Assembly (NCBI GenBank): GCA_903868455.1
Contig: CAIPVK010000086.1
Coordinates: 1 to 20,815 of the forward strand
Direction: 5' to 3'
Length of the DNA stretch: 20,815 nt
DNA from: an uncultured Opitutia bacterium
GTDB taxonomy: Bacteria; Verrucomicrobiota; Verrucomicrobiia; Opitutales; UBA953
In this document: piece by piece, positions 11,066 to 18,463 of the stretch
How the letters are laid out: each line of letters starts with the position of its first letter
How positions within the stretch are numbered: the stretch's first letter is position 1
Program-made: the position numbers and the translations under genes
The notes under the pieces: model-generated
What the model was told of the DNA's origin: nothing
The model's database searches: none
The model's input: only the letters and a program-made list of their open reading frames with translations

Positions 11066-11789
11066 GGACGCCTATTCCCGCGATTTCGCCGAGCGCGGCT
11101 CGGCTTACGACCGCGCCATGCGCGCCCACCCCGACGCCCGCCGGGCGGAGTTTCGCCAGGTGGTCGCAGCGGCCCGCGTCCTCCCCGGCCATGTCGTCGG
11201 CGACGTCCCTGCCGGAGGAGGGTATCTGCGCGCGCACCTGCCCGAAGGCGCGGTCTGGAGGGGGCACGAGCCCTGCGCCAGCTTCGGCGTCGCCCCGACG
11301 CATGGCGCGACCGGGATCTTTCCCTTCCCCTGGGCGGACGGCTCGCTTGACCGTGTGATCAGCCTGGCGGGCGTCCATCACCATGACGACAAGCGTCCCT
11401 TCCATGCGGAGACCCGTCGCGTGCTTCGGGCCGGCGGCGTCTACGCGCTCTCGGACGTCGCCCAAGGCTCGCCCGTGGCGGCCTTCCTTGACGGGTTCGT
11501 GGGCGAGCGCAATGGCAGCGGCCACGAGGGGTTCTACCTCGGCGAGGAGCTCGCGCCCCAGCTGCGCGAGGTCGGGTTCGAGGTCCTTTCCGACGAGCTC
11601 CGGCGGTTCCATTGGGTCGCGGCGGACGAGGCCACCTTGGCCGACTTCTGCATCGGGCTCCTCTCCCTTCGCGACACGGGCCGCGAGACCTTCCTCGAGG
11701 CCGCCCGGCGCGTGCTGGGAATCGATGCCGTCCCCGGCGGCGTCGGCCTGCGCTGGGAGCTGAGGACCGTCGTCTCCCTCAGGGGTTGA
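11058..11789 (+). CDS. Class I SAM-dependent methyltransferase, substrate unknown
   Basis: The product is 243 aa from the ATG at 11058, overlapping the end of the histidine kinase by 8 nt, which suggests translational coupling. The Rossmann-type core is visible: motif I VVGDVPAGGGYL (46-57; the usual acidic-x-G-x-G pattern is DVPAGGG), a middle acidic part SLDRVISLAGVHHHDDK (about 95-112), ETRRVLRAGGVYALSDV typical of the post-motif region, and a C-terminal GFEVLSDELRRFHWVAADE. It resembles small-molecule methyltransferases of the UbiE/Methyltransf_11 kind. The HHHDDK segment is unusually rich in charged residues. I cannot name a substrate. The 3' end overlaps the convergent dedA gene by 11 bp. 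Confidence 0.85.
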   Translation: MAEDAYSRDFAERGSAYDRAMRAHPDARRAEFRQVVAAARVLPGHVVGDVPAGGGYLRAHLPEGAVWRGHEPCASFGVAPTHGATGIFPFPWADGSLDRVISLAGVHHHDDKRPFHAETRRVLRAGGVYALSDVAQGSPVAAFLDGFVGERNGSGHEGFYLGEELAPQLREVGFEVLSDELRRFHWVAADEATLADFCIGLLSLRDTGRETFLEAARRVLGIDAVPGGVGLRWELRTVVSLRG

Positions 11790-12441
11790 CGCGTCGCCGG
11801 TTCAGCCAGCCGCGGACCGCGCCCCAGACGAGGGGAAGGAGCGAGATGCCGATGACAATCAGGATCACCTGGTGCAGCTTCTCGGCCCACGCCGTGCGCC
11901 CGAGGAAGTGCCCGAGCAGGATGAGCGGGGGCACCCAGAGGACGCCGCCCAGGACGTTCCAGAACATGAAGCGCGCGGACGAGATGCCGCCCATGCCGGC
12001 CGCGAAGGGGACGAAGGTGCGGAGGATGGGCACGTAGCGGGCGATCACGATCGAGGGTCCGCCGCGCTGGCTATAGTAGGCCTGGGCCGCCTCGAGGTGC
12101 CTGCGCTTGAACCACCAGGAGTCCGGACGGTCGCGCATCGCGGATCCGAAGCGCGCGCCGAGATAGCGGCCGGTGGCGTCGCCGAGGATGGCCGCCGCGG
12201 TCAGGGCCGCGATGGTCGGCCAAAGCTCGAGCAGCTGGGGGCGGTCGCCGTTGGCCACGGTGAAGATCCCGGCGGTCACCAGCAGCGAGTCGCCGGGGAG
12301 GAAGAAGCCGACGAGCAGGCCGGTCTCGGAGAAGATGATGGCGGCGAGGACGACGACGCCGAGCACGGGGGCGATGTCCCTCAGGTGCGCGAGCAGGGTC
12401 CTCAGGCCTTCCTCCGAGTAAAGCTGCTGCAGCCATTCCAT
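11779..12441 (-). CDS. DedA/SNARE-associated family inner-membrane protein
   Basis: The product is 220 aa from the ATG at 12441. Hydrophobic segments lie at about 22-60, 75-95, 128-150, 157-180 and 190-210. The family signature is present: FSETGLLVGFFLPGDS with Glu39 and Asp51, and ARYVPILRTFVPFAAGM with Arg135 and Arg141. These match the essential Glu39, Asp51 and two Arg residues described for E. coli YqjA and YghB. DedA proteins act in membrane lipid handling and proton-dependent transport; some flip undecaprenyl or other phospholipid carriers. The gene is divergent from glnD (74-nt gap) and convergent with the methyltransferase. The exact subfamily cannot be told from sequence reading alone. 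Confidence 0.93.
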   Translation of the reverse strand: MEWLQQLYSEEGLRTLLAHLRDIAPVLGVVVLAAIIFSETGLLVGFFLPGDSLLVTAGIFTVANGDRPQLLELWPTIAALTAAAILGDATGRYLGARFGSAMRDRPDSWWFKRRHLEAAQAYYSQRGGPSIVIARYVPILRTFVPFAAGMGGISSARFMFWNVLGGVLWVPPLILLGHFLGRTAWAEKLHQVILIVIGISLLPLVWGAVRGWLNRRRVNP

Positions 12442-12515
12442 GCGACCATTGGACGCCGCCCGCGGCCCATGGCAATCCCGCTTGCGCGTCCCGCCCGGCG
12501 TCCCAACTTGGGGGC

Positions 12516-15200
12516 ATGTCGCCCGCGCTCGACCGTGCCGACGCCGCCCTGCGGCTCGCCGCCGTGCGCCACGGCCTGGCCACCGACGGGGGCGCGTCCG
12601 CCGACTTCGCCTCCCGGGCCAAGGCCTTCCTCGCCGAGGTCCGCGCCCTCCAGCAGGAGACGCATCGCGGCGGCGCCGGCGGCGAGGAGACGGCCGCGAT
12701 CCGCTCCCGCGCGGTCGACCTGCTGCTCGGCTGCCTCCATCGGCGCGCCGCGGGGGACGCCGCGGGCCTGGCCTTGGTCGCCATCGGCGGCTACGGCCGC
12801 GAGGAGCTCTGCCCGCACAGCGACATCGACCTCCTCTTCCTGACGATGGGCGAGGCGGCGGCCGGCCAGGCGGCGGCCGAGGCCGTCCTCTACCCGCTCT
12901 GGGACCTCGGGCTGAAGGTCGGCCACTCCGTGCGCACCCTCGCCGAGGTCGAGGCGACCGACGTCGCCGACCTCCATTTCTGGGTCGCGCTGCTGGACCG
13001 TCGCGCCGTCGCCGGCCCGCTCGCCGGCCTGCAGGGGCTCGACGCCCTTCTGGCGCGGCGCGAGGCGGGCGAGGAGGGCAGGGCGCTGGCCCGCCGACTG
13101 ACCGACGCCCAGCGGGCCCGGCGGGCCAAGGCCGGCGGGAGCGCCTTCCTCCAGGAACCCGACCTGAAGAACGGCGTGGGCGCCCTCCGCGACCTGCACG
13201 CCATCCGCTGGCTTTGCCGCCTCGCGCGGCGCGTGTCCTCGCCGGCCGAGGCCGGGCTGCTGCCCGTCGCCGACGACCGCCGCCTGGCCGCGGCGCGCTC
13301 CTCCCTCCTTCGGCTCCGCTGCGAGCTCCATTTCCAATCCGCCCGCCCGACCGACATCCTCTCGCTCGAGCGCCAGGACACCGTCAGCGCCGCCCTCGGC
13401 CACGTCGGCGAGGTCGGCGAGCGCCTCGGCGCGCTCATGCGAGGGTACTTCGACCACGCCGACCACGTGCGCCGTTGCGCCGAGCTCGTGGAGGGGCAGG
13501 TCCTCGGCGAGCCCGAGCCCGAGGGCGATGGGCCCGAGATCCGGACCGACGGCTTCGTCGTCCGCCGCGGCGGCGTCGCCCGCGCCCTTCACCCCCTGGT
13601 CTTCGACGAGGAGCCGCTGCGGCTGGTCCGCCTCTTCCGACTCTGCCAGCTCCACGGGGCCTCGCCGGATCGCGCGACCTCGCTGCTCGTCCGCGAGCGC
13701 GCCTCGCTGCTGACGCCCGAGCTGGCGCTGGGCCCCTCGGCCCAGTCCCTGTTCCGGGAGATCCTTCGCGAGGTCGGCCGCGTCCATCCCGCCGTCGACG
13801 GCCTGCGCGAGCACGGCCTGCTCGACCGGCTCCTGCCGGAGTTCGCCGGCCTCCACTGCCTCGTCCAGCTCGAGTTCTACCATCGGTGGACGGCCGACAT
13901 CCACACCTTGCGCTGCCTGCTCGAGCTGGACGCCGTCTTCCAAGGCGCCGACCCCGCGGCGTCCCACCATCTCAAGGTGCTCGAGGCCGCCCAAGACCCC
14001 GCGCTCCTCTACGCGACGCTCCTGTTGCACGACATCGGCAAGGCCGAGGGCATCCACGGCCACGCCGAGCGCGGCGCCGCCATGGCCGAGGCCGTCCTGA
14101 CCCGGCTCGGCCACGGTCCCGCGGAGCGGCGCCTCGCCGAGGCGGTCATCCGCCACCATCTCGTGATGGGCATCTATTGGCAGCGCCACGACCTCGACGA
14201 CCCGGCCAACGTCGCGCGCTTCGCCGAGACGGTGGGCGACGCCGACGTCCTCCGCCATCTCTTCGTCCACACCCGCTGCGACGCCCGCGCCACCTCGCCC
14301 GGCCTCTGGACGGAGGGCAAGGACGAGCAGCACAACCGGCTGCTGCGGCTCACGCTGGGTTGGATCGAGCGGGGCGGGGAAGGGCCCGAGGCCACCGCCC
14401 GCCTCATCCGCCTGCGCGCCGACGCCGAGGGCCTGCTCGGCGGCGCGATCGCCGCGCCCGAGGTCGAGGCCCACTTCCGCCTGCTCCCGCAGGGTTACTT
14501 CCTGCATGTCGGCCCCGAGGCCCTCGCCCTCCATCTCCGCGCCGTGCACGCCCACCTGCTCGCCGCGCTCGGGTCGGACCCCGACCGCGCCTTGCTGCCC
14601 CAGGTCGCCTGGAGCCAGGCCGCGCGAGGCACCGTCGATTGCCACGTGGTCACCTGGGACCGCGCGGGGCTCTTCGCCCGACTTGCCGGCGCCTTCGCGG
14701 TCGCGGGCATCAACATCCTCTCCTGCCGGGCGTTCAGCCGCGGCGACCATGTGGCGATCGACGTCTTCCGCGTCGCGCTCCCGCCGGACGACCCCGACGG
14801 GGCCAAGGCGCGCTTCGTCGCCGCGGTGACCGACGCGCTCGTGCACCAGCGCGACCTCCTCCCCGCCGTGCTCGCCGAGGAGACCCGCCTCCTCCGGCGC
14901 CTCCCGGCGGCGCGGCGCGGCCCCGCGCAGGTGCCCGTCGTCCGGGCCTACGACTCCGCCGACCTCGGCCGCCTCGTGGTCGAGATCCAGGCCCCCGACC
15001 GCCTGGGCCTCCTCTACCACCTCGGTCGCGCCATCCGCGACGCGGGCTACGCCCTGACCTTCGCCAACGTCGGGACGGAGAAGGGCTACGCCTTGGACAC
15101 CTTCTACCTGGTGCGCGAGCCCTCGGTCGCCGGCGAGCCCGAGTCGCCGGCCGAGCTCGAGGCGCGGCTGCTCCGGGCCTTGGACCCCTCGAAGGCTTGA
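12516..15200 (+). CDS. glnD: PII uridylyltransferase / uridylyl-removing enzyme GlnD
   Basis: GlnD senses glutamine and adds or removes UMP on PII proteins, so it controls nitrogen assimilation. The product is 894 aa from the ATG at 12516, the normal length. Domains in order: nucleotidyltransferase with GGYGREELCPHSDIDLLFL (91-109), the GlnD-type middle with LQEPDLKNGVGALRDLHAIR, then YHRWTADIHTL, the HD domain with LLHDIGKAEG (His505, Asp506) and VIRHHLVM, and two C-terminal ACT domains (about 708-785, DRAGLFARLAGAFAVAGINI; about 820-890, DRLGLLYHLGRAIRDAGY). All expected catalytic motifs are intact. PII (glnB) and glutamine synthetase are not in the window. msrA follows after 30 nt. A 1127-aa frame antisense to this gene is a GC artefact. 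Confidence 0.96.
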   Translation: MSPALDRADAALRLAAVRHGLATDGGASADFASRAKAFLAEVRALQQETHRGGAGGEETAAIRSRAVDLLLGCLHRRAAGDAAGLALVAIGGYGREELCPHSDIDLLFLTMGEAAAGQAAAEAVLYPLWDLGLKVGHSVRTLAEVEATDVADLHFWVALLDRRAVAGPLAGLQGLDALLARREAGEEGRALARRLTDAQRARRAKAGGSAFLQEPDLKNGVGALRDLHAIRWLCRLARRVSSPAEAGLLPVADDRRLAAARSSLLRLRCELHFQSARPTDILSLERQDTVSAALGHVGEVGERLGALMRGYFDHADHVRRCAELVEGQVLGEPEPEGDGPEIRTDGFVVRRGGVARALHPLVFDEEPLRLVRLFRLCQLHGASPDRATSLLVRERASLLTPELALGPSAQSLFREILREVGRVHPAVDGLREHGLLDRLLPEFAGLHCLVQLEFYHRWTADIHTLRCLLELDAVFQGADPAASHHLKVLEAAQDPALLYATLLLHDIGKAEGIHGHAERGAAMAEAVLTRLGHGPAERRLAEAVIRHHLVMGIYWQRHDLDDPANVARFAETVGDADVLRHLFVHTRCDARATSPGLWTEGKDEQHNRLLRLTLGWIERGGEGPEATARLIRLRADAEGLLGGAIAAPEVEAHFRLLPQGYFLHVGPEALALHLRAVHAHLLAALGSDPDRALLPQVAWSQAARGTVDCHVVTWDRAGLFARLAGAFAVAGINILSCRAFSRGDHVAIDVFRVALPPDDPDGAKARFVAAVTDALVHQRDLLPAVLAEETRLLRRLPAARRGPAQVPVVRAYDSADLGRLVVEIQAPDRLGLLYHLGRAIRDAGYALTFANVGTEKGYALDTFYLVREPSVAGEPESPAELEARLLRALDPSKA

Positions 15201-15204
15201 TTCC

Positions 15205-15227
15205 GGAAGGGGGCCGTCCACCCTTCC
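15205..15227 (+). other. Hairpin between glnD and msrA, 3 nt before the msrA start
   Basis: The stem GGAAGGG/CCCTTCC (15205-15211 with 15221-15227) encloses a 9-nt loop. There is no T-tract, so it is not a canonical terminator. It ends three bases before the msrA ATG and takes up the space where a ribosome-binding site would be, with the purine-rich GGAAGGGGG sequestered in the stem. Confidence 0.45.
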
Positions 15228-15230
15228 CTC

Positions 15231-15800
15231 ATGCGTCGCCTCGCCGCGCTCGCCCTCCTGGCGCTCGTCGCCTGCGCCCCCGCGCCCACCCCTCCCGCCA
15301 TGTCCCCCGCACCCGACCCCTTCACCCTCCGCAAGGCCACCTTCGGCGCCGGTTGCTTCTGGGGCGTCGAGCATGTCTACCGTCAGCTGCCCGGCGTGGT
15401 CGACGCGGTCTCGGGCTACGCCGGCGGGGCGACCGACCATCCCACCTACCGCCAGATCTGCACGGGCGAGACCGGCCACGCCGAGGTGGTCGAGGTGACC
15501 TACGACCCCTCCCGCATCACCTACGCCCGCCTGGCCGAGGTCTTCTTCAAGATGCACGACCCGACGACCCTGAACCGCCAGGGGCCTGACGTGGGGACGC
15601 AGTACCGGTCGGTCATCTTCGTCCATGACGAGACGCAGCGGGCCGAGGCCGAGCGCGCGAGGGTCGCCGCCCAGCCCCGCTTCACCCGCCCGATCGTCAC
15701 GACGATCGAGCCCGCCCCGACCTTCTGGCGCGCCGAGGAATACCACCAGCGGTACGTGGAACGCACGGGCCACCCCTCCTGCCACATCCTACGCGAGTGA
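15231..15800 (+). CDS. msrA: Peptide methionine sulfoxide reductase MsrA, predicted lipoprotein
   Basis: MsrA reduces the S-epimer of methionine sulfoxide in proteins. The product is 189 aa from the ATG at 15231. Residues 1-15 form a short lipoprotein signal (LALLALVAC, lipobox Cys15), followed by a Pro-rich linker and the catalytic domain: ATFGAGCFWGVEHVYR with catalytic Cys42, VSGYAGG, GHAEVVEVTYDP, LNRQGPDVGTQYRSVIF, and EEYHQRY. The end PSCHILRE supplies a likely resolving Cys184. An in-frame ATG at 15300 would give a cytoplasmic form, but the lipobox argues for the first start. Its stop overlaps the rarA GTG by 4 nt. Envelope-located MsrA fits with repair of exported proteins. Confidence 0.95.
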   Translation: MRRLAALALLALVACAPAPTPPAMSPAPDPFTLRKATFGAGCFWGVEHVYRQLPGVVDAVSGYAGGATDHPTYRQICTGETGHAEVVEVTYDPSRITYARLAEVFFKMHDPTTLNRQGPDVGTQYRSVIFVHDETQRAEAERARVAAQPRFTRPIVTTIEPAPTFWRAEEYHQRYVERTGHPSCHILRE

Positions 15801-17149
15801 GCCGCCGGGGAGATCCAGACGCGCGCGCGCTGCCGGGCCTCGGCGAAGACACGTCCGCCGCGCCCCCGCGCCAGCCGTTGGCCGCGCGCATGCGGCCGCG
15901 GACATTGGCCGAGATGGTCGGCCACCGCGCCCTGCTCGGCGAGGGGGCTCTCCTGCCGAGGCTCATCCGCGAGGACGCCTTCGGCTCGCTGCTGCTCTAC
16001 GGGCCTCCCGGCTGCGGCAAGACCACCTTGGCGGAGGCCATCGCGGCCGAGACCGGCTCCCACGCCGTCCGGGTCAACGCCGTCCTCTCCGGCGCGCCCG
16101 AGCTGCGCGAGATCCTCGCCGAGGCCCGCGCCCGGCCCGAGCGGCGCACGCTGCTCGTCATCGACGAGATCCATCGGTTCAACAAGGCGCAGCAGGACCT
16201 GCTGCTGCCCGACGTCGAGTCGGGCGCCGTCCGCTTGGTCGGCTGCACCACCCACAATCCCGGCGTGCACGTCGTGCCCGCCCTCCTCAGCCGGAGCCAC
16301 CTCTTCCGGTTGGACCCCCTCCCGCGCGAGGACGTCGTCGCCTTCCTCGCCCGCGCGCTGGCCGACGAGACCCGCGGCCTGGGCAAGATCCGCGTCGCCG
16401 CCTCCGAGGCTGTCCTCGGGCTGCTCGCCGACCTATCCGAGGGCGACCTGCGCCGCGCCCTGAACGCCCTCGAGACCCTCGCCCTCTCGACGCCGGTCGG
16501 CTCCGCCATCACCGACGAGGCGGTCGCGGCCTTCGCCAAGGAGCGCCGCCTGCGCTACGACGACGGCGGGGACGACCATTACGACACCGCCTCGGCGTTC
16601 ATCAAGTCGGTGCGGGGCGGCGACCCCGACGCCGCCCTCTACTGGCTGGCCGTCCAGCTCGAGGCCGGCGAGGACCCGCGCTTCATCGCCCGCCGGCTCG
16701 TCATCGCCGCCTCCGAGGACATCGGCCTGGCCGACTCCCGCGGGCTGGGCGTCGCCGTCGCCGCCTATCAGGCCGCCGAGCTCGTGGGAATGCCCGAGGC
16801 GGAATACCCTCTGGCGCACGCCACGCTGTTCCTCGCCCTGGCCCCGAAGAGCAACAGCGCGACGCTCGCGCTGGCGCGGGCTAAGGAGGCCGTGCGCTCC
16901 CAGCCCCGCCAGGAGGTCCCCCTGCATCTCAAGGACAGCCACACGGCCGTGGCCCGGCGCCTCGGCCAAGGGGCGGCCTACCTTTACAGCCACGAGTTCC
17001 CGGAGGGTATCTCCGGCCAGTCCTATCTCTCCCGGCCGCTCGACCTCTTCCAACCCGGGGCCAACGGGGCCGAGCCGCAGCTGGCGGAGCGCCTGGCCCG
17101 TTGGCGCCAACTGAGGAGGGAACGGGCCGCCGGGGGAGGCCGTCAGTGA
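15797..17149 (+). CDS. rarA: Replication-associated recombination protein A (RarA/MgsA AAA+ ATPase)
   Basis: RarA is a clamp-loader-like AAA+ ATPase acting at stalled replication forks. The product is 450 aa from a GTG at 15797 that overlaps the msrA stop by 4 nt (GTGA). The features are LAARMRPRTLAEMVGHRALLG near the start, Walker A GPPGCGKTT (69-77), Walker B LLVIDEIHRFNKAQQD (from 119), sensor 1-like VGCTTHNP, arginine-finger region ALLSRSHLFRLDPL, and the RarA C-terminal tetramerisation part with YDTASAFIKSVRG, ARRLVIAASEDIGLAD, and LYSHEFPEGISGQSYL. Length and motifs match RarA well. The stop overlaps the GTG of dusB by 4 nt. Residues 1-30 precede the family core and may be poorly conserved. 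Confidence 0.96.
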   Translation: MSRRGDPDARALPGLGEDTSAAPPRQPLAARMRPRTLAEMVGHRALLGEGALLPRLIREDAFGSLLLYGPPGCGKTTLAEAIAAETGSHAVRVNAVLSGAPELREILAEARARPERRTLLVIDEIHRFNKAQQDLLLPDVESGAVRLVGCTTHNPGVHVVPALLSRSHLFRLDPLPREDVVAFLARALADETRGLGKIRVAASEAVLGLLADLSEGDLRRALNALETLALSTPVGSAITDEAVAAFAKERRLRYDDGGDDHYDTASAFIKSVRGGDPDAALYWLAVQLEAGEDPRFIARRLVIAASEDIGLADSRGLGVAVAAYQAAELVGMPEAEYPLAHATLFLALAPKSNSATLALARAKEAVRSQPRQEVPLHLKDSHTAVARRLGQGAAYLYSHEFPEGISGQSYLSRPLDLFQPGANGAEPQLAERLARWRQLRRERAAGGGRQ

Positions 17150-18153
17150 GCCCGGCGGTCGCGCCGCGCCTGCCTTGGCTGGGGCGGGGCAGGGTGCCGC
17201 TCTACCTCGCGCCCATGGCGCGGCACACGGACGTGGCGTTCCGCTCCGTCTGCAAGTCGCACGGCGCCGAGGTGATGGTGACGGAGTTCGTCCAATCCGA
17301 GGCCCTCCTCCGCGACCGCGCGAAGTCCTGGGAGATGGTCGACTTCACCGAGGCGCAGCGCCCCATGGGCGTGCAGATCTTCGGGGCCACGCCGTCCTCG
17401 ATGGCCACCGCCGCCCGGATGGTCTGCGAGCGCCTGAGGCCCGACTTCCTCGACCTCAACTTCGGCTGCCCCGCGCACAAGGTCATCGAGCAGAACGCCG
17501 GCTCCGGCCTCCTCCGCTGCACGCCCCTCCTCTACGAGATCGTGCGCGCCGTCCGGGAGGCCATCCCCGAGACGCCGCTGACGGCCAAGATGCGCCTGGG
17601 GTGGGACGTCGACTCGATCGTCGCCCCCGAGGTCGCCGCCCGGCTGGAAGCCCTCGGCGTCGAGGCGATCGCCGTGCACGGCCGGACCCGCGAGCAGGGC
17701 TACTCGGGCTCGGCGGACTGGGACCGCATCGCGGAGGTCGTCCGCGCCGTCCGCATCCCCGTCATCGGCAACGGCGACCTGAGGGACGGCCCCACGGCCG
17801 TCCGTCGGGTGCGCGAGTCCGGCGTCTCCGCCCTGATGGTCGGCCGGGCGGCCCTGGCCTCACCGTGGATCTTCCGCGAGATCCGCGCCGCGCTCGACGG
17901 CGATCCCGCGCCGGCTCCCGCCACTCCCGAGCTCCGTTGGCGGACGCTCCTCGACCTCGCCGAGCAGACGCTGGCGCGCGCCGACGCGCGTCTCGGGGGG
18001 CGCGACATCCGATGGATGTCCGCCAAGCTCCAGCCGCTCACCCAGGGCCTGCCGCACTGCCGACGCATCCGGGACGGTTTGCAGCGTTGCCGGACGCTCG
18101 AGGACCTGCGCGAGCTGGCCCGCGCGAGCTTGGCCGAGACCCCGGCTATCTAG
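17146..18153 (+). CDS. dusB: tRNA-dihydrouridine synthase (Dus family, DusB-like)
   Basis: This FMN enzyme reduces uridines in the tRNA D-arm. The product is 335 aa from a GTG at 17146 overlapping the rarA stop (GTGA), with GGGGGAGG about 7 nt upstream as a clear Shine-Dalgarno, one of few in the window. TIM-barrel motifs are LAPMARHTDVAFR, LDLNFGCPAHKVIEQNAGSGL with the catalytic Cys, TAKMRLGW, AVHGRTREQGYSGSADW (FMN-binding), VIGNGDL and MVGRAAL. A C-terminal helical domain follows. An upstream in-frame ATG at 17101 would add 15 residues overlapping rarA; the Shine-Dalgarno and coupling favour the GTG. Assignment to DusB rather than another Dus group is by general resemblance. Confidence 0.93.
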   Translation: MSPAVAPRLPWLGRGRVPLYLAPMARHTDVAFRSVCKSHGAEVMVTEFVQSEALLRDRAKSWEMVDFTEAQRPMGVQIFGATPSSMATAARMVCERLRPDFLDLNFGCPAHKVIEQNAGSGLLRCTPLLYEIVRAVREAIPETPLTAKMRLGWDVDSIVAPEVAARLEALGVEAIAVHGRTREQGYSGSADWDRIAEVVRAVRIPVIGNGDLRDGPTAVRRVRESGVSALMVGRAALASPWIFREIRAALDGDPAPAPATPELRWRTLLDLAEQTLARADARLGGRDIRWMSAKLQPLTQGLPHCRRIRDGLQRCRTLEDLRELARASLAETPAI

Positions 18154-18200
18154 GCCATTGACCCGCAGGGGTTTAGGTAACTCGACCTAGGGGTTTCACC

Positions 18201-18225
18201 TTATACACGGTGGAACTGTGAATAA
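18201..18225. promoter_or_regulatory. Paired DnaA boxes
   Basis: TTATACACG (18201-18209, one mismatch to TTATNCACA) faces TGTGAATAA (18217-18225, perfect as TTATTCACA on the minus strand) across a 7-nt spacer. A partial match, CTGTGGAGG, follows at 18228. The clustering of inverted boxes suggests a DnaA binding site. Confidence 0.65.
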
Positions 18226-18439
18226 CCTGTGGAGGGTCGTCGCTTGAGCGATCCGGCGCCGCGCGATGGGATGCCCCGGTGAATTAGGCTTTCCTCGCGG
18301 GGGGCCGTCCGTAAGTTCGACCCTCCCGCGTCCGCAAAGGAAGCCGCCGCGGATGCCTCCGCCTCACGACGTCCCCATCCTCACCCCACCAACGCTTTCC
18401 CCTTTCCGCCGACCGTTCCGCCCCGCCCCCCGCGGGACC

Positions 18440-18448
18440 TGTGAATAA
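18440..18448 (-). promoter_or_regulatory. DnaA box just upstream of the dnaA start codon
   Basis: TGTGAATAA reads as TTATTCACA on the minus strand, a perfect DnaA box. It ends 15 nt before the dnaA ATG, so bound DnaA could repress its own transcription or translation. Its surrounding CTGTGAATAACC repeats the site at 18216-18227. Confidence 0.65.
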
Positions 18449-18463
18449 CCCGGCCACCCCCGA

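Larger units (their letters stand above)
18154..18463. other. Probable replication origin (oriC) in the dusB-dnaA gap
   Basis: This 310-bp non-coding gap lies directly upstream of dnaA, a common location of bacterial oriC. It holds two perfect TTATTCACA-type DnaA boxes in the reverse orientation (18217-18225 and 18440-18448) and one near-match TTATACACG (18201-18209). The stretch 18170-18230 is visibly richer in A and T than the flanks and has a repeated AGGGGTTT (18167-18174, 18189-18196). I see no long AT-rich unwinding element. The promoter of dnaA must also be here; no clear -35/-10 pair is visible. A 60-codon open frame at 18266-18448 has no coding character. Confidence 0.6.

Noticed and set aside
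12402..15785. Open frame of 1127 codons on the minus strand antisense to glnD and msrA
   Set aside because: High-GC codon bias creates long antisense frames. The product is low-complexity Gly/Ala/Arg/Glu and matches no family, while the plus strand has clear GlnD and MsrA motifs.
18266..18448. Sixty-codon frame in the dusB-dnaA gap
   Set aside because: Pro/Arg-rich composition, no ribosome-binding site, and it overlaps the DnaA box.
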